NCBI RefSeq assembly: GCF_021513175.1
Contig: NZ_CP090953.1
Span: forward strand, 1,297,001 to 1,361,000
Length of the DNA: 64,000 bases
Reading direction: 5' to 3'
Origin: Sphingomonas sp. S2-65
GTDB taxonomy: Bacteria > Pseudomonadota > Alphaproteobacteria > Sphingomonadales > Sphingomonadaceae
The notes under the pieces were generated by a model. That model searched no databases, was not told the DNA's origin, and was given only the letters and a program-made list of their open reading frames with translations. Shown piece after piece: positions 16,577 through 23,878 of the stretch; the first letter of the stretch is position 1; every line of letters starts with the position of its first letter. Both the position numbers and the translations under genes were made by a program.

Positions 16577-17144
16577 TCAGCGCCTCGCGCACCGCGCGGC
16601 GGTTCCACCGGGCGGTGTCGCGCGGACGGCGGGTGCGCTTGGCGGCAGGATTGGCGGCTTCGGCCTTGGCCTTGCGGCGCTCCGAAAGGTCGACGATCTC
16701 GGCCTGCTCCGCGGCAGGTGCCTCGACCATGACATTGTCCTGCTCGGTGTCGAGCGGGGCTTCTGCAGCTTCTTCCTCGGCAGCCTTGGGCAGCTTGATC
16801 AACTTGGCGAAATTGGCGGCGAACGCCGGCAGCTCGGGCATGGTGACCTTGACCGGCTCGGGCGCGGGCATGGCTGGCGGGGCGATGATGCCGGTCTCCA
16901 GCGTGGCGCTGCCTTCGGGGCCGATCAGCACCAGATGCTCGTGCCCATCGCGGCGGATCAGCGCCACCGAACGCTTCGGATCCAGGCTCAACCGCTCGAC
17001 CAGCTCGACACGCTTGCGGCCCGTGGTGGAAACGCGGCCCGGCAGCTTGATGTCGTAGCGCTTCACCATCCACAGCGCGCCCGCGAGCATGCCCAGGACC
17101 ATGCCCAGCGCGCCCAGCGTGCGCAGCATCGACAGAATATCCAT
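16569..17144 (-). CDS. fliO: Flagellar export assembly protein FliO
   Basis: FliO is a membrane chaperone for the FliP ring. This 191-residue protein has one N-terminal membrane helix (LGALGMVLGMLAGALWMV), the FliO domain (RVELVERLSLDPKRSVALIRRDGHEHLVLIG) and a long acidic then basic, probably disordered, C-terminal tail. It overlaps fliN by 1 bp and fliP by 8 bp. Confidence 0.85.
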   Translation of the reverse strand: MDILSMLRTLGALGMVLGMLAGALWMVKRYDIKLPGRVSTTGRKRVELVERLSLDPKRSVALIRRDGHEHLVLIGPEGSATLETGIIAPPAMPAPEPVKVTMPELPAFAANFAKLIKLPKAAEEEAAEAPLDTEQDNVMVEAPAAEQAEIVDLSERRKAKAEAANPAAKRTRRPRDTARWNRRAVREALNA

Positions 17145-17380
17145 CAGTGGCGCTGCTTCTTCACGAGGTCGGAAATCTCCAGCGACATCTGGTCGCCGTC
17201 GACCAGGATGCGCCCGGTGGCGACGAGCTCACCATTGACATAGACAAGGCTCGGATCGTCCTGCCCGCAATCCAGCGCGATCATCGCGCCGCGGCTCATC
17301 TGCAGGATCTGCCGGATCGGCACTTCGGCCGAGCCGAGCACGATCGACAGGTCCACCATAATTCCATCGAGTACGGACAT
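17144..17380 (-). CDS. fliN: Flagellar switch protein FliN (short paralogue)
   Basis: A minimal SpoA (FliMN_C) domain protein of 78 residues: VDLSIVLGSAEVPIRQILQMSRGAMIALD... VYVNGELVATGRILVDGDQMSLEI. FliN builds the lower C ring and docks FliH. A second, longer FliN (116 residues) is encoded right after fliF at 30290, so the C ring may contain two FliN types or one may be tied to export. AAGGTGAG precedes the ATG. Confidence 0.88.
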   Translation of the reverse strand: MSVLDGIMVDLSIVLGSAEVPIRQILQMSRGAMIALDCGQDDPSLVYVNGELVATGRILVDGDQMSLEISDLVKKQRH

Positions 17381-17399
17381 GCGCTCACCTTTCCCGAAC

Positions 17400-17405
17400 T
17401 TTATA
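17400..17405 (-). promoter_or_regulatory. Flagellar-type -10 (TATAAA) for fliN-fliO-fliP
   Basis: On the minus strand TTCCTATAAAG lies 20 bp before the fliN start, with the operator dyad 17438-17452 centred about 50 bp upstream of the predicted transcript start. Confidence 0.6.
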
Positions 17406-17437
17406 GGAAGGAATTTCCGGGGTCCGGGCGGCGGGGC

Positions 17438-17452
17438 GGCAAAATTTGCCTA
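17438..17452 (-). promoter_or_regulatory. TAGGCA-N5-TGCC operator (fliNOP promoter)
   Basis: Minus-strand TAGGCAAATTTTGCC, with perfect GGCA/TGCC arms. The spacing to the -10 (32 bp) is almost the same as at the flbT promoter (31 bp). Confidence 0.6.
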
Positions 17453-17454
17453 GG

Positions 17455-17720
17455 GTGTTTTGCGGGGGGCGGGCGTCGCGACTTAAGTGCTCGCGGAAAG
17501 GCTCCTCCGTCCCGCTTCGCGCGCCACCTCCCCAGCCATGCGGAGAAGAAATGCGTCTACTCCATACCTCCACCGCAAAGCGGGGGAGAGAGACCGCGTC
17601 CGAAGGACGTGGTGGAGGGGGCGCCGCGGCTCCATCCCAGCGGCTGCCTCACTCCTGCAGCGCCGAACAACCCTTCCCGTACAACCCCGGAGGACCTTTT
17701 TTCCGCCCATCCACCCACCC
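17455..17720. repeat. Intergenic spacer with repeat-like palindromes
   Basis: The 398-bp gap between fliN and flgC holds the fliN promoter, the two operator dyads and, between about 17570 and 17640, a GAGAGAGACCGCG...GTGGTGGAGGGGGCG stretch related to the dispersed repeats at 15666 and 38551. No gene is seen. Confidence 0.45.
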
Positions 17721-17723
17721 CCC

Positions 17724-17738
17724 GGCAATTCTTGCCTA
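17724..17738 (-). promoter_or_regulatory. TAGGCA-N5-TGCC operator overlapping the flgC promoter
   Basis: On the plus strand GGCAATTCTTGCC runs directly into TACAAT. On the minus strand it reads TAGGCAAGAATTGCC. Centred near -19 of the flgC promoter, a bound protein would block polymerase, so repression is the likelier effect here. Confidence 0.55.
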
Positions 17739-17742
17739 CAAT
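17737..17742 (+). promoter_or_regulatory. Flagellar-type -10 (TACAAT) for flgC-fliE-fliQ-fliR-flhB
   Basis: GCCTACAATGGGG lies 36 bp before flgC; predicted start near 17749. It abuts the operator dyad. Confidence 0.55.
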
Positions 17743-17778
17743 GGGGAAAAGGCCGCTCATGGCCCTGGAGCTACGTAC

Positions 17779-18186
17779 ATGGACTTGAAGGCTTCGCTCG
17801 GTGTCTCCGCTTCCGGCCTGCGTGCGCAGTCGCTGCGGATGCGTGTCATCGCGGAGAACCTGGCCAACCAGGACTCGGTCGCGCAGACCCCTGGCGGCGA
17901 CCCGTATCGCCGCCGCGTCGCCAGCTTTTCTGCCCAGGTCGATCGCGCAACCGGTGCCACCGGGGTCAAGGTCAACTCGATCCAGAACGACAAGTCCGAC
18001 TTCACGCGCGTCTATCAGCCCGGCCACCCGGCTGCGGACGCCGAAGGCTATGTGCTCAAGCCCAACGTCAACTCGCTGGTCGAGACCGCCGACATGAAGG
18101 CGGCACAGCGCAGCTACGAAGCCAATCTGAATGCCATCGAGGCCGCAAAGAGCCTGACGATGCGCACCATCGACCTTCTCAAGTAA
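17779..18186 (+). CDS. flgC: Flagellar proximal rod protein FlgC
   Basis: The 135 residues show the rod family ends: N-terminal SASGLRAQSLRMRVIAENLANQDS and C-terminal MKAAQRSYEANLNAIEAAKS, with the FlgC hallmark PGHPAADAEGYVLKPNVN between. FlgC joins FlgB and FlgF in the proximal rod. The ATG at 17779 has GGAG 8 bp before it; the frame open upstream is not FlgC. flgB, usually the preceding gene, is instead at 23.5 kb on the other strand. Confidence 0.95.
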   Translation: MDLKASLGVSASGLRAQSLRMRVIAENLANQDSVAQTPGGDPYRRRVASFSAQVDRATGATGVKVNSIQNDKSDFTRVYQPGHPAADAEGYVLKPNVNSLVETADMKAAQRSYEANLNAIEAAKSLTMRTIDLLK

Positions 18187-18213
18187 CACCTCCTTTCCAA
18201 AGGAACATTCTAC

Positions 18214-18537
18214 ATGTCCATCGGCGCACTCGATGCGGCGTCGGCCTATGGCCGCGTCCAAGGCCTGGGCTCTGCCCTCGGCTCCTCCTCTGCTCCCAAG
18301 GTCGGCGGCAGCGACGCCGGCGGCGGCTTCGGCTCCATGGTTGAAAGCCTGGTTACCGGCACCGCGCAGCAGATGCGCACTGCCGAGCATGCGTCCGCGA
18401 TGCAGGTTGCCGGCAAGGGCGACCTGATCGACGTCGTGACTGCGATCGGCGCCGCCGAGACCGCGCTCGACACGATGGTGGCGGTGCGCGACCGTGTGGT
18501 CGGCGCCTATACCGATATCATGCGCATGCAGATCTGA
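18214..18537 (+). CDS. fliE: Hook-basal body complex protein FliE
   Basis: FliE links the MS ring to the rod. The 107-residue protein has the family's C-terminal half (IDVVTAIGAAETALDTMVAVRDRVVGAYTDIMRMQI). It lies 27 bp after flgC and overlaps fliQ by 1 bp. Confidence 0.94.
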   Translation: MSIGALDAASAYGRVQGLGSALGSSSAPKVGGSDAGGGFGSMVESLVTGTAQQMRTAEHASAMQVAGKGDLIDVVTAIGAAETALDTMVAVRDRVVGAYTDIMRMQI

Positions 18538-18800
18538 TGGCGCCCTCGCAGGTCATCGAACTCGCCGAGGCGACGCTCATGCTGGTGCTCACCGTGGTGG
18601 GCCCGCTGCTGCTGACGTCGCTGATCGTCGGCGTCTTCATCGGCCTGTTCCAGGCACTCACGCAGATTCAGGAAACCACCCTCACCTTCGTTCCAAAGCT
18701 GATGGCGATGGGCCTGGTCTTCCTCCTGATGCTCCCCACCATGGGTCAGGCGCTGAACGGCTTCATGCTGAAGGTCAGCGACTTGATCATCACCGGATGA
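18537..18800 (+). CDS. fliQ: Flagellar export gate protein FliQ
   Basis: An 87-residue protein of two membrane helices (about 16-36 and 52-72) with the conserved GLFQALTQIQETTLTFVPK between them. It overlaps fliE by 1 bp and fliR by 4 bp. Confidence 0.95.
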   Translation: MAPSQVIELAEATLMLVLTVVGPLLLTSLIVGVFIGLFQALTQIQETTLTFVPKLMAMGLVFLLMLPTMGQALNGFMLKVSDLIITG

Positions 18801-19555
18801 TCATGCCCGCCGACCTGGAGCTTCAGGTCACTGCCTTCCTCATCGTGTTCGCGCGCGTGGGCGCCGTGCTGATGCTGCTGCCAGTGTTCGGCGAGGATGC
18901 CATCCCCGGCCGTATCCGGCTGATGATCGCCTTCGCCATGTCGGCGGCGCTCTACGGCATGCTGGGCGGGCCCGCGCGTGCGCTGGTGGAAGGTGGAGCG
19001 GTGCTGCCCGCAGTGCTCGTCACCGAATTGATGACGGGCCTGGCGATGGGGATGATCGTCAAGATCCTGTTCTACGCCATCTCGATGGCCGGCTCGATCA
19101 TCAGCCTTCAGATCGGCTTCACCTCGGCGGTCATCTTCGATCCTTCGCAGAGCGGCCAGGTGCCGATCCTCTCCAAGATGGCGACCATGGCCGCGGTGCT
19201 GGTGTGCATGGCCCTCCAGGTGCATCACCTCTGGCTGGGTGCGATCATCCATAGCTACCAGAGCTTCCCGGTCGGCGGCTTGCCGCCGATGCACGATTTC
19301 GCCCAGCTGGCGGTGGCCGCGGTCGGCCGCTCGATGACGCTGGCGATCAGCCTCGCCGCGCCCTTTCTGGTCTATGGCATCATCTTCAACGTCGCGCTCG
19401 GCCTTGCCGCGCGCGTCGCACCGGCGATCCAGGTGTTCTTCATCGCTCAGCCGCTAAACCTGCTGCTCGGCCTTAGCCTGCTGGCGGCGACGATCGGCAC
19501 CATCCTCACTGTCTTCGCCCAGTCGATGGGCGACGCCATGCAAGCGAGCTGGTGA
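18797..19555 (+). CDS. fliR: Flagellar export gate protein FliR
   Basis: A 252-residue membrane protein with at least five hydrophobic segments and FliR signatures (FARVGAVLMLLPVFGE, AGSIISLQIGFTSAVIFDP, VFFIAQPLNLLLGL). The ATG at 18797 overlaps the fliQ stop; an ATG at 18803 is an equally good alternative. It overlaps flhB by 4 bp. Confidence 0.95.
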   Translation: MIMPADLELQVTAFLIVFARVGAVLMLLPVFGEDAIPGRIRLMIAFAMSAALYGMLGGPARALVEGGAVLPAVLVTELMTGLAMGMIVKILFYAISMAGSIISLQIGFTSAVIFDPSQSGQVPILSKMATMAAVLVCMALQVHHLWLGAIIHSYQSFPVGGLPPMHDFAQLAVAAVGRSMTLAISLAAPFLVYGIIFNVALGLAARVAPAIQVFFIAQPLNLLLGLSLLAATIGTILTVFAQSMGDAMQASW

Positions 19556-20622
19556 TGGCCGGCGGTAGCGACGACGAGGACAAGACACACGATCCTACAG
19601 ACAAGAAGCTGGAGGACGCCCGCAAGAAGGGCGATGTGCCGATGGCGCCGGAGATGCGCCACGCGACGATGTTCGTCGCGATGCTGGTCGTCATGGGCGG
19701 CATGGGCACCTACACGCTGCAGCTGATGGGCGGTGTGTTCGTGCGGCTATGGGGCAGCGCCGAGGATTTCCGCATGGATCCGGCGGGTGCTCAGAGCGTG
19801 GTCACCGGCCTGATGAGCGCAGTCGCCTCGGCGATGCTGCCGATCATGGGCGCGCTGGTCGGACTCGCGCTGCTCGGCGGCGTGCTCCAGGGCCGGCCGA
19901 TGATTTCGTGGAGCCGGGTCAAGCCGAAATGGTCAAAGCTCAACCCCGCCAGCGGTCTCACCCGCATGTTCGGCAAGCAGTCGCTGATGGAATTCGCCAA
20001 GACGCTGGCCAAGCTGTGCCTGGTGGCCGGCATCGCCGCGACGATCGCCTGGCCCCATGCCTCAAGCATCGACCGGCTGGTCGGCGCCGACCTGAACTCG
20101 GTGGGTGCGGCGATCAACGACATCGTCGACGCCATGCTGCGCCCGATCGCCATGCTGGTGGGTGCGCTGGCCCTGTTCGACTTCGTCTGGCAGCGCCGCT
20201 CGTTCATGAAGCGCATGAAGATGTCGCTTCAGGAGATCAAGGACGAGTATAAGCAGTCTGAAGGCGACCCCAAGATCAAGGGCAAGATCCGCCAGCTCCA
20301 GATGAAGCGCTCGCGCAGCCGGATGATGGCCAACGTGCCCAAGGCGAGCGTCGTGATCACAAACCCGACGCACTACGCCATCGCGCTCCAGTACGACCAC
20401 GGCGCCATGGCCGCACCGGTGGTGGTGGCGATGGGCGTCGACGCGCTGGCGCTCAAGATCCGCGAAATCGCCGGCACGCACAACATCCCGCTGGTCGAGA
20501 ACCGCCCCCTCGCCCGCGCGCTCTACGCCAGCGCCGAGATCGACCAGCCGATCCCGGTCGAGCATTACGCCGCGGTGGCGGAAGTGATCAGCTATGTGCT
20601 GCGGATTTCCAAGAAGAACTGA
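19552..20622 (+). CDS. flhB: Flagellar export specificity switch FlhB
   Basis: FlhB changes export from hook to filament subunits. The 356-residue protein opens with the charged stretch ending KKLEDARKKGDVP, has four membrane segments, the basic linker after TM4 (KMSLQEIKDEYKQSEGDPKIKGKIR) and the autocleavage motif NPTH at residues 271-274. It closes the flgC-fliE-fliQ-fliR-flhB operon and is followed convergently by fliX. Confidence 0.96.
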   Translation: MMAGGSDDEDKTHDPTDKKLEDARKKGDVPMAPEMRHATMFVAMLVVMGGMGTYTLQLMGGVFVRLWGSAEDFRMDPAGAQSVVTGLMSAVASAMLPIMGALVGLALLGGVLQGRPMISWSRVKPKWSKLNPASGLTRMFGKQSLMEFAKTLAKLCLVAGIAATIAWPHASSIDRLVGADLNSVGAAINDIVDAMLRPIAMLVGALALFDFVWQRRSFMKRMKMSLQEIKDEYKQSEGDPKIKGKIRQLQMKRSRSRMMANVPKASVVITNPTHYAIALQYDHGAMAAPVVVAMGVDALALKIREIAGTHNIPLVENRPLARALYASAEIDQPIPVEHYAAVAEVISYVLRISKKN

Positions 20623-20660
20623 AAACTCCTCCCCGGTAGGGCGAGAAGTTTAAAACGGCC

Positions 20661-21083
20661 TCAAGCCTCGACGTCGTACTTGGCGAGCTCCACCCGCACG
20701 CGCAGGTCGATCTCCGCCATGATCTGCGCCAGCACCGGTTCGTCGGGCGTGTCGAGCGTCTGCGACCACTGCGCGATCTCGCGCAGCCGCTCGACGCTTG
20801 GCGTACCCACCAGCACTTCCTTGTGCAGGTGATCGAGCATCTCGACCCCGCGCTCCGCCTGCGCGGCGAGCCGGCGGCGGCGGTCCATCATTGGGTCGGC
20901 GGCGGCCAGCGTCACCAGCATCGCCACGCTGGGCACGGGATTGGTGACATTGGCCTGCTGCGGCGGCAGCGGCGCGGCGGCCGGCGCCTTCTCTTCGCGC
21001 GTCACCGAGAAGCTCTCCGCAGCCTTCGGCAGCGCAGCCAGCAGGCTGTGCGCCATCAGCGATGGGATGTTCTCGATCCGCAC
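20661..21083 (-). CDS. fliX: Flagellar assembly regulator FliX
   Basis: This 140-residue protein matches FliX by length, by its closing segment (VLAQIMAEIDLRVRVELAKYDV) and by its position diverging from flgI, as in Caulobacter. In that organism FliX binds FlbD and couples early assembly to late gene expression. FlbD is encoded at 30.6 kb in this window, so both halves of the pair are here. Start is taken as GTG at 21083 with AAGGA upstream; an internal ATG at 21056 is the alternative. Confidence 0.82.
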   Translation of the reverse strand: MRIENIPSLMAHSLLAALPKAAESFSVTREEKAPAAAPLPPQQANVTNPVPSVAMLVTLAAADPMMDRRRRLAAQAERGVEMLDHLHKEVLVGTPSVERLREIAQWSQTLDTPDEPVLAQIMAEIDLRVRVELAKYDVEA

Positions 21084-21124
21084 GAAATACAGGTCCTTGG
21101 AGCCCTATCGGCCCACTCTTGTCC

Positions 21125-21130
21125 TATAAG
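21125..21130 (+). promoter_or_regulatory. Flagellar-type -10 (TATAAG) for flgI-flgJ-flgN
   Basis: TTGTCCTATAAG lies 37 bp before flgI; predicted start near 21137. Same variant as at fliF. Confidence 0.6.
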
Positions 21131-21167
21131 AAGATTACGGAAGTTTTTCCACTTTCCGAGGGGATTC

Positions 21168-22271
21168 ATGAAGCGTCTGGCCGCACCGTTCCTGCTCCTG
21201 ATGGCGACCGCCGGCTTCGTGCCGCACGCGGCCGCGCAGACGCGGATCAAGGACATCGTCGACGTCGAGAACGTCCGGGAGAACCAATTGGTCGGCTATG
21301 GCCTGGTCGTGGGCCTCGCCGGCACCGGCGACCGCATGCGCAACACGCCCTTCACCGAGGAATCGATGCAGGCGATGCTCGAGCGCATGGGCGTCAACGT
21401 CCGCGGTACCGACATGAAGACGCAGAACGTCGCCGCCGTGTCGATCACCGCCACCATGCCGCCCTTCGCGCGCTCGGGTTCGCGGATCGACGTGCAGGTC
21501 GCGGCGCTCGGCGACGCCACCAGCCTTCAGGGCGGCACGCTGATCGCCTCGTCGCTCCGCGCGCTCGACGGTGAGATCTATGCCGTCGCGCAGGGCAATG
21601 TCGCCGTCTCCGGCTTCAAGGGTCAGGGCGCGGCCGCCAGCGTCAGCCGCGGCGTCACCACCTCGGCCCGCATCGCCGGCGGCGGTATCATCGAGCGCGA
21701 GGTGCCTTATGCCCTCGCCTCGGCCACCAGCCTCAAGCTCGCGCTCAAGAACCCGGATTTCGCCACCGCCAGCCGCATCGCCGGCGCGATCAACGGCCGC
21801 TTCGGCGGCACCGCCAAGGTGCTCGATCCCGGCACGGTCGAAGTAGCGCCTGGCGGCGGCTTCTCCGGCAACGTCATCGAACTCGTCACCCAGGTCGGCG
21901 ACCTGCCGATCAAGGTCGACCAGCCCGCCCGCGTCGTCATCAACGAAGCCTCGGGCACCGTGGTGATGAACAGCGAAGTCAAGATCAGCCCCGTGGCCAT
22001 TGCCCAGGGCGGCCTGACCATCACCGTCACCGAAACGCCGCAAGTCTCGCAGCCCGGCCCCTTGTCCAACGGCCAGACCACGGTGGTGCCGCGCACCCAG
22101 GTCCAGGTCGACGACGGCAGCGGCGCCAGCCTGGCGATGGTCAACGGCGCCTCGCTCCAGTCGCTGGTCAGCGGGCTCAACACGCTGGGCGTATCGCCGC
22201 GCGACCTGATCACCATCCTTCAGGCGATCAAGACGTCGGGCGCGCTCCAAGCCGAGATCGAGGTACAGTGA
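21168..22271 (+). CDS. flgI: Flagellar P-ring protein FlgI
   Basis: A 367-residue secreted protein: a signal peptide (MKRLAAPFLLLMATAGFVPHAAAQ) then the P-ring sequence from TRIKDIVDVENVRENQLVGYGLVVGL to the C-terminal LNTLGVSPRDLITILQAIKTSGAL. It forms the periplasmic bushing around the rod. GAGGGG precedes the ATG by 4-5 bp. Translation is coupled to the next gene (TGATG). Confidence 0.97.
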   Translation: MKRLAAPFLLLMATAGFVPHAAAQTRIKDIVDVENVRENQLVGYGLVVGLAGTGDRMRNTPFTEESMQAMLERMGVNVRGTDMKTQNVAAVSITATMPPFARSGSRIDVQVAALGDATSLQGGTLIASSLRALDGEIYAVAQGNVAVSGFKGQGAAASVSRGVTTSARIAGGGIIEREVPYALASATSLKLALKNPDFATASRIAGAINGRFGGTAKVLDPGTVEVAPGGGFSGNVIELVTQVGDLPIKVDQPARVVINEASGTVVMNSEVKISPVAIAQGGLTITVTETPQVSQPGPLSNGQTTVVPRTQVQVDDGSGASLAMVNGASLQSLVSGLNTLGVSPRDLITILQAIKTSGALQAEIEVQ

Positions 22272-22561
22272 TGAACGACCTTTCCCCCCTTTCGGCCAAT
22301 GCGGCACCGGCCAAGCCGCTGCCCAAGGTCGATCCCAAGAACCAGAAGACCGCGCAGGACTTCGAGGCCGTGTTCCTCGGCCAGATGACGCAGCTGATGA
22401 TGTCCAGCGTCCAGCAGGACGGAGACTTTAACGGCGGCGCCGGCGAAGAAATGTTCCGCGGCATCCTGGCCGAAAAGCTCGGCACCGAAATCGCCAAGCG
22501 CGGCGGCATCGGCCTCGCCCCCGTCGTTATCGACCAGATTATCCAGCTTCAGGGAAAATGA
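22271..22561 (+). CDS. flgJ: Rod-binding protein, FlgJ N-terminal type
   Basis: This 96-residue protein corresponds to the rod-capping half of FlgJ (AQDFEAVFLGQMTQLMMSSVQ... FRGILAEKLGTEIAKRGGIGLA) without a muramidase domain, as in most alphaproteobacteria. The muramidase may be supplied by the transglycosylase encoded at 53411. ATG at 22271 is preferred over GTG at 22268. Confidence 0.9.
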   Translation: MNDLSPLSANAAPAKPLPKVDPKNQKTAQDFEAVFLGQMTQLMMSSVQQDGDFNGGAGEEMFRGILAEKLGTEIAKRGGIGLAPVVIDQIIQLQGK

Positions 22562-22983
22562 TGACCGATCACCTGCTCGACGCCATGGTTTCGCTCACTT
22601 CTCTGATGGAGGAGGAGAGCGAGCAGCTGGTCCGTTCACCCTATCTTCCGGCACTGTCCGAAATCGCCAACGCCAAGCTGCGCCTCACCGGCCGCATCGA
22701 GGCCGAGGTCGCACGACTGAAGCGCGGCAACCAGAATTGGATGGCGGCCCTGGACGAGGAAGCGCGCGCGCAGCTCGCCGACGTCACCCGCCACCTTCTC
22801 GACGCGTCGGAGGTCAACCAGAAGATCCTGTCGCGCCAGATCGAGCTGTCGTCGGATATGATGGCGGCCATCGCCACCGAGGCCAAGCGGCTGACCGGTA
22901 CCCGCAACATGACATACGGCGCGTGCGGCGGCATGGGCGGCATGGACGCCCCCGCCCCGATCTCGATCAACGCGCGGCTGTAA
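22558..22983 (+). CDS. flgN: FlgN-family export chaperone
   Basis: A 141-residue, mostly helical protein ending with MTYGACGGMGG and SINARL. Length, helical content, the position after flgI-flgJ and the overlap of 4 bp with flgJ fit FlgN, the chaperone for FlgK and FlgL. The Gly/Met-rich tail is unusual. Sequence conservation in FlgN is low, so the call leans on context. Confidence 0.7.
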   Translation: MMTDHLLDAMVSLTSLMEEESEQLVRSPYLPALSEIANAKLRLTGRIEAEVARLKRGNQNWMAALDEEARAQLADVTRHLLDASEVNQKILSRQIELSSDMMAAIATEAKRLTGTRNMTYGACGGMGGMDAPAPISINARL

Positions 22984-23005
22984 GCGCGCCGCCAGCTCGA
23001 AGAAG

Positions 23006-23038
23006 AAGCCCCGCCCTCACCCGAGGTGCGGGGCTTTT
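23006..23038 (+). terminator. Terminator of flgI-flgJ-flgN
   Basis: AAGCCCCGC pairs with GCGGGGCTT, followed by TT then CG, 22 bp after the flgN stop. Confidence 0.8.
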
Positions 23039-23072
23039 CGATTCTTCGCGATCCGGAAAACGGCAAATCCCT

Positions 23073-23155
23073 CGTCATCCCGGCCTTGAGCCGGGATCCC
23101 GCTTCTTCTGCTGATGGGAAGCAGCGGGACCCCGGCTCAAGGCCGGGGCGACGAA
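23073..23155. repeat. REP-type palindrome
   Basis: CGTCATCCCGGCCTTGAGCC with its inverted partner GGCTCAAGGCCGGGGCGACG around a CCGCTTC...GAAGCAGCGG inner stem. This is the familiar 'rational-looking' extragenic palindrome of many alphaproteobacterial genomes. Confidence 0.75.
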
Positions 23156-23472
23156 GAAGGATATGGGAGCCGGTTCCCCGGCAGAGGCAGGCTCCAGCTC
23201 GGCCAAGATAGCAGTCGCCACCTCAAGGCTGAGCCCGTCGCCAGGAAACAAGTGGATCGTGCCGGGAAAAGGATCGTCTCGGGGGCAACGCAGCCCCCGG
23301 TAGACCGGGCGGCAAAGAGGGATCGGCCGCCCGGCCGAAGTCCCGTAAAGTGCGACCCTCGGGGCTCTGACACCCATGTGGGGCCGCTTACCGCGTTCGG
23401 GAACTACGCACTTTTCCTGACTAGTCCCAGAAAGGGGCAGGTCCAGGCGCGGCACGATCGCCGCGCCGCGCG
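23156..23472. other. Gene-free stretch with possible decayed coding on the minus strand
   Basis: No gene with a start and a family match is seen. On the minus strand, about 23165-23280, a frame reads PGTIHLFPGDGLSLEVATAI..., which looks protein-like but has no credible start. A GTAAAGTGCG...CGCACTTTT inverted repeat spans 23345-23415, and its 3' part shares the 11-mer ACTACGCACTT with 54562-54572. Confidence 0.35.
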
Positions 23473-23874
23473 TCAGCGGCCGCCGATCGCCGACTTCATC
23501 ATCTGCATCTGCTTGCGATACAGGTTGGTCATCGCGGTGAAGTCCGCCTGGACCTCGCCCATCTTGAGCAGTTGGTCTTCCAGCGTGACGTTGTTGCCGT
23601 CGGGCTTGGTCTCGCTGATGTCCTTGTCGAAGATCACGCCGGCGCTGACCGGCTGCACCGCGCCAAGGCTCTTCATCCGCCCGGTCAGCTCGACCTGGGG
23701 CTTCTGGATCATGCCACTGCCGCCGACCAGCCCGGCGAAATTGGGTTGCTCGACCTCGCGCGCCTTGTAGCCCGGGGTTTCGCTGTTCGCGATGTTAGTC
23801 GCGATCACGCGCTGGCGATCGGACAGGTTCTGCATGCGTTCGCGGATCCCCGCGAGGATGGGCGGCGTGTTCAT
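23473..23874 (-). CDS. flgB: Flagellar proximal rod protein FlgB
   Basis: A 133-residue FlgB: RMQNLSDRQRVIATNIANSETPGYKAREV at the N-terminus and ADFTAMTNLYRKQMQMMKSAIGGR at the end. Export and assembly of the rod begin with FlgB and FliE. It is separated from its usual partner flgC by 5 kb and transcribed the other way, downstream of the large protein below with only 4 bp between them. Confidence 0.94.
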   Translation of the reverse strand: MNTPPILAGIRERMQNLSDRQRVIATNIANSETPGYKAREVEQPNFAGLVGGSGMIQKPQVELTGRMKSLGAVQPVSAGVIFDKDISETKPDGNNVTLEDQLLKMGEVQADFTAMTNLYRKQMQMMKSAIGGR

Positions 23875-23878
23875 GCGC

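Noticed and set aside
20893-21130. GCCGATAG upstream of fliX as a sigma28 -10
   Set aside because: No matching TAAA-type -35 at the right distance was found; a single match of this size is not enough.
23075-23455. A 126-codon minus-strand frame upstream of the flgN terminator
   Set aside because: Part of it is the REP palindrome, it lacks a ribosome-binding site and has no family; at most a decayed remnant.
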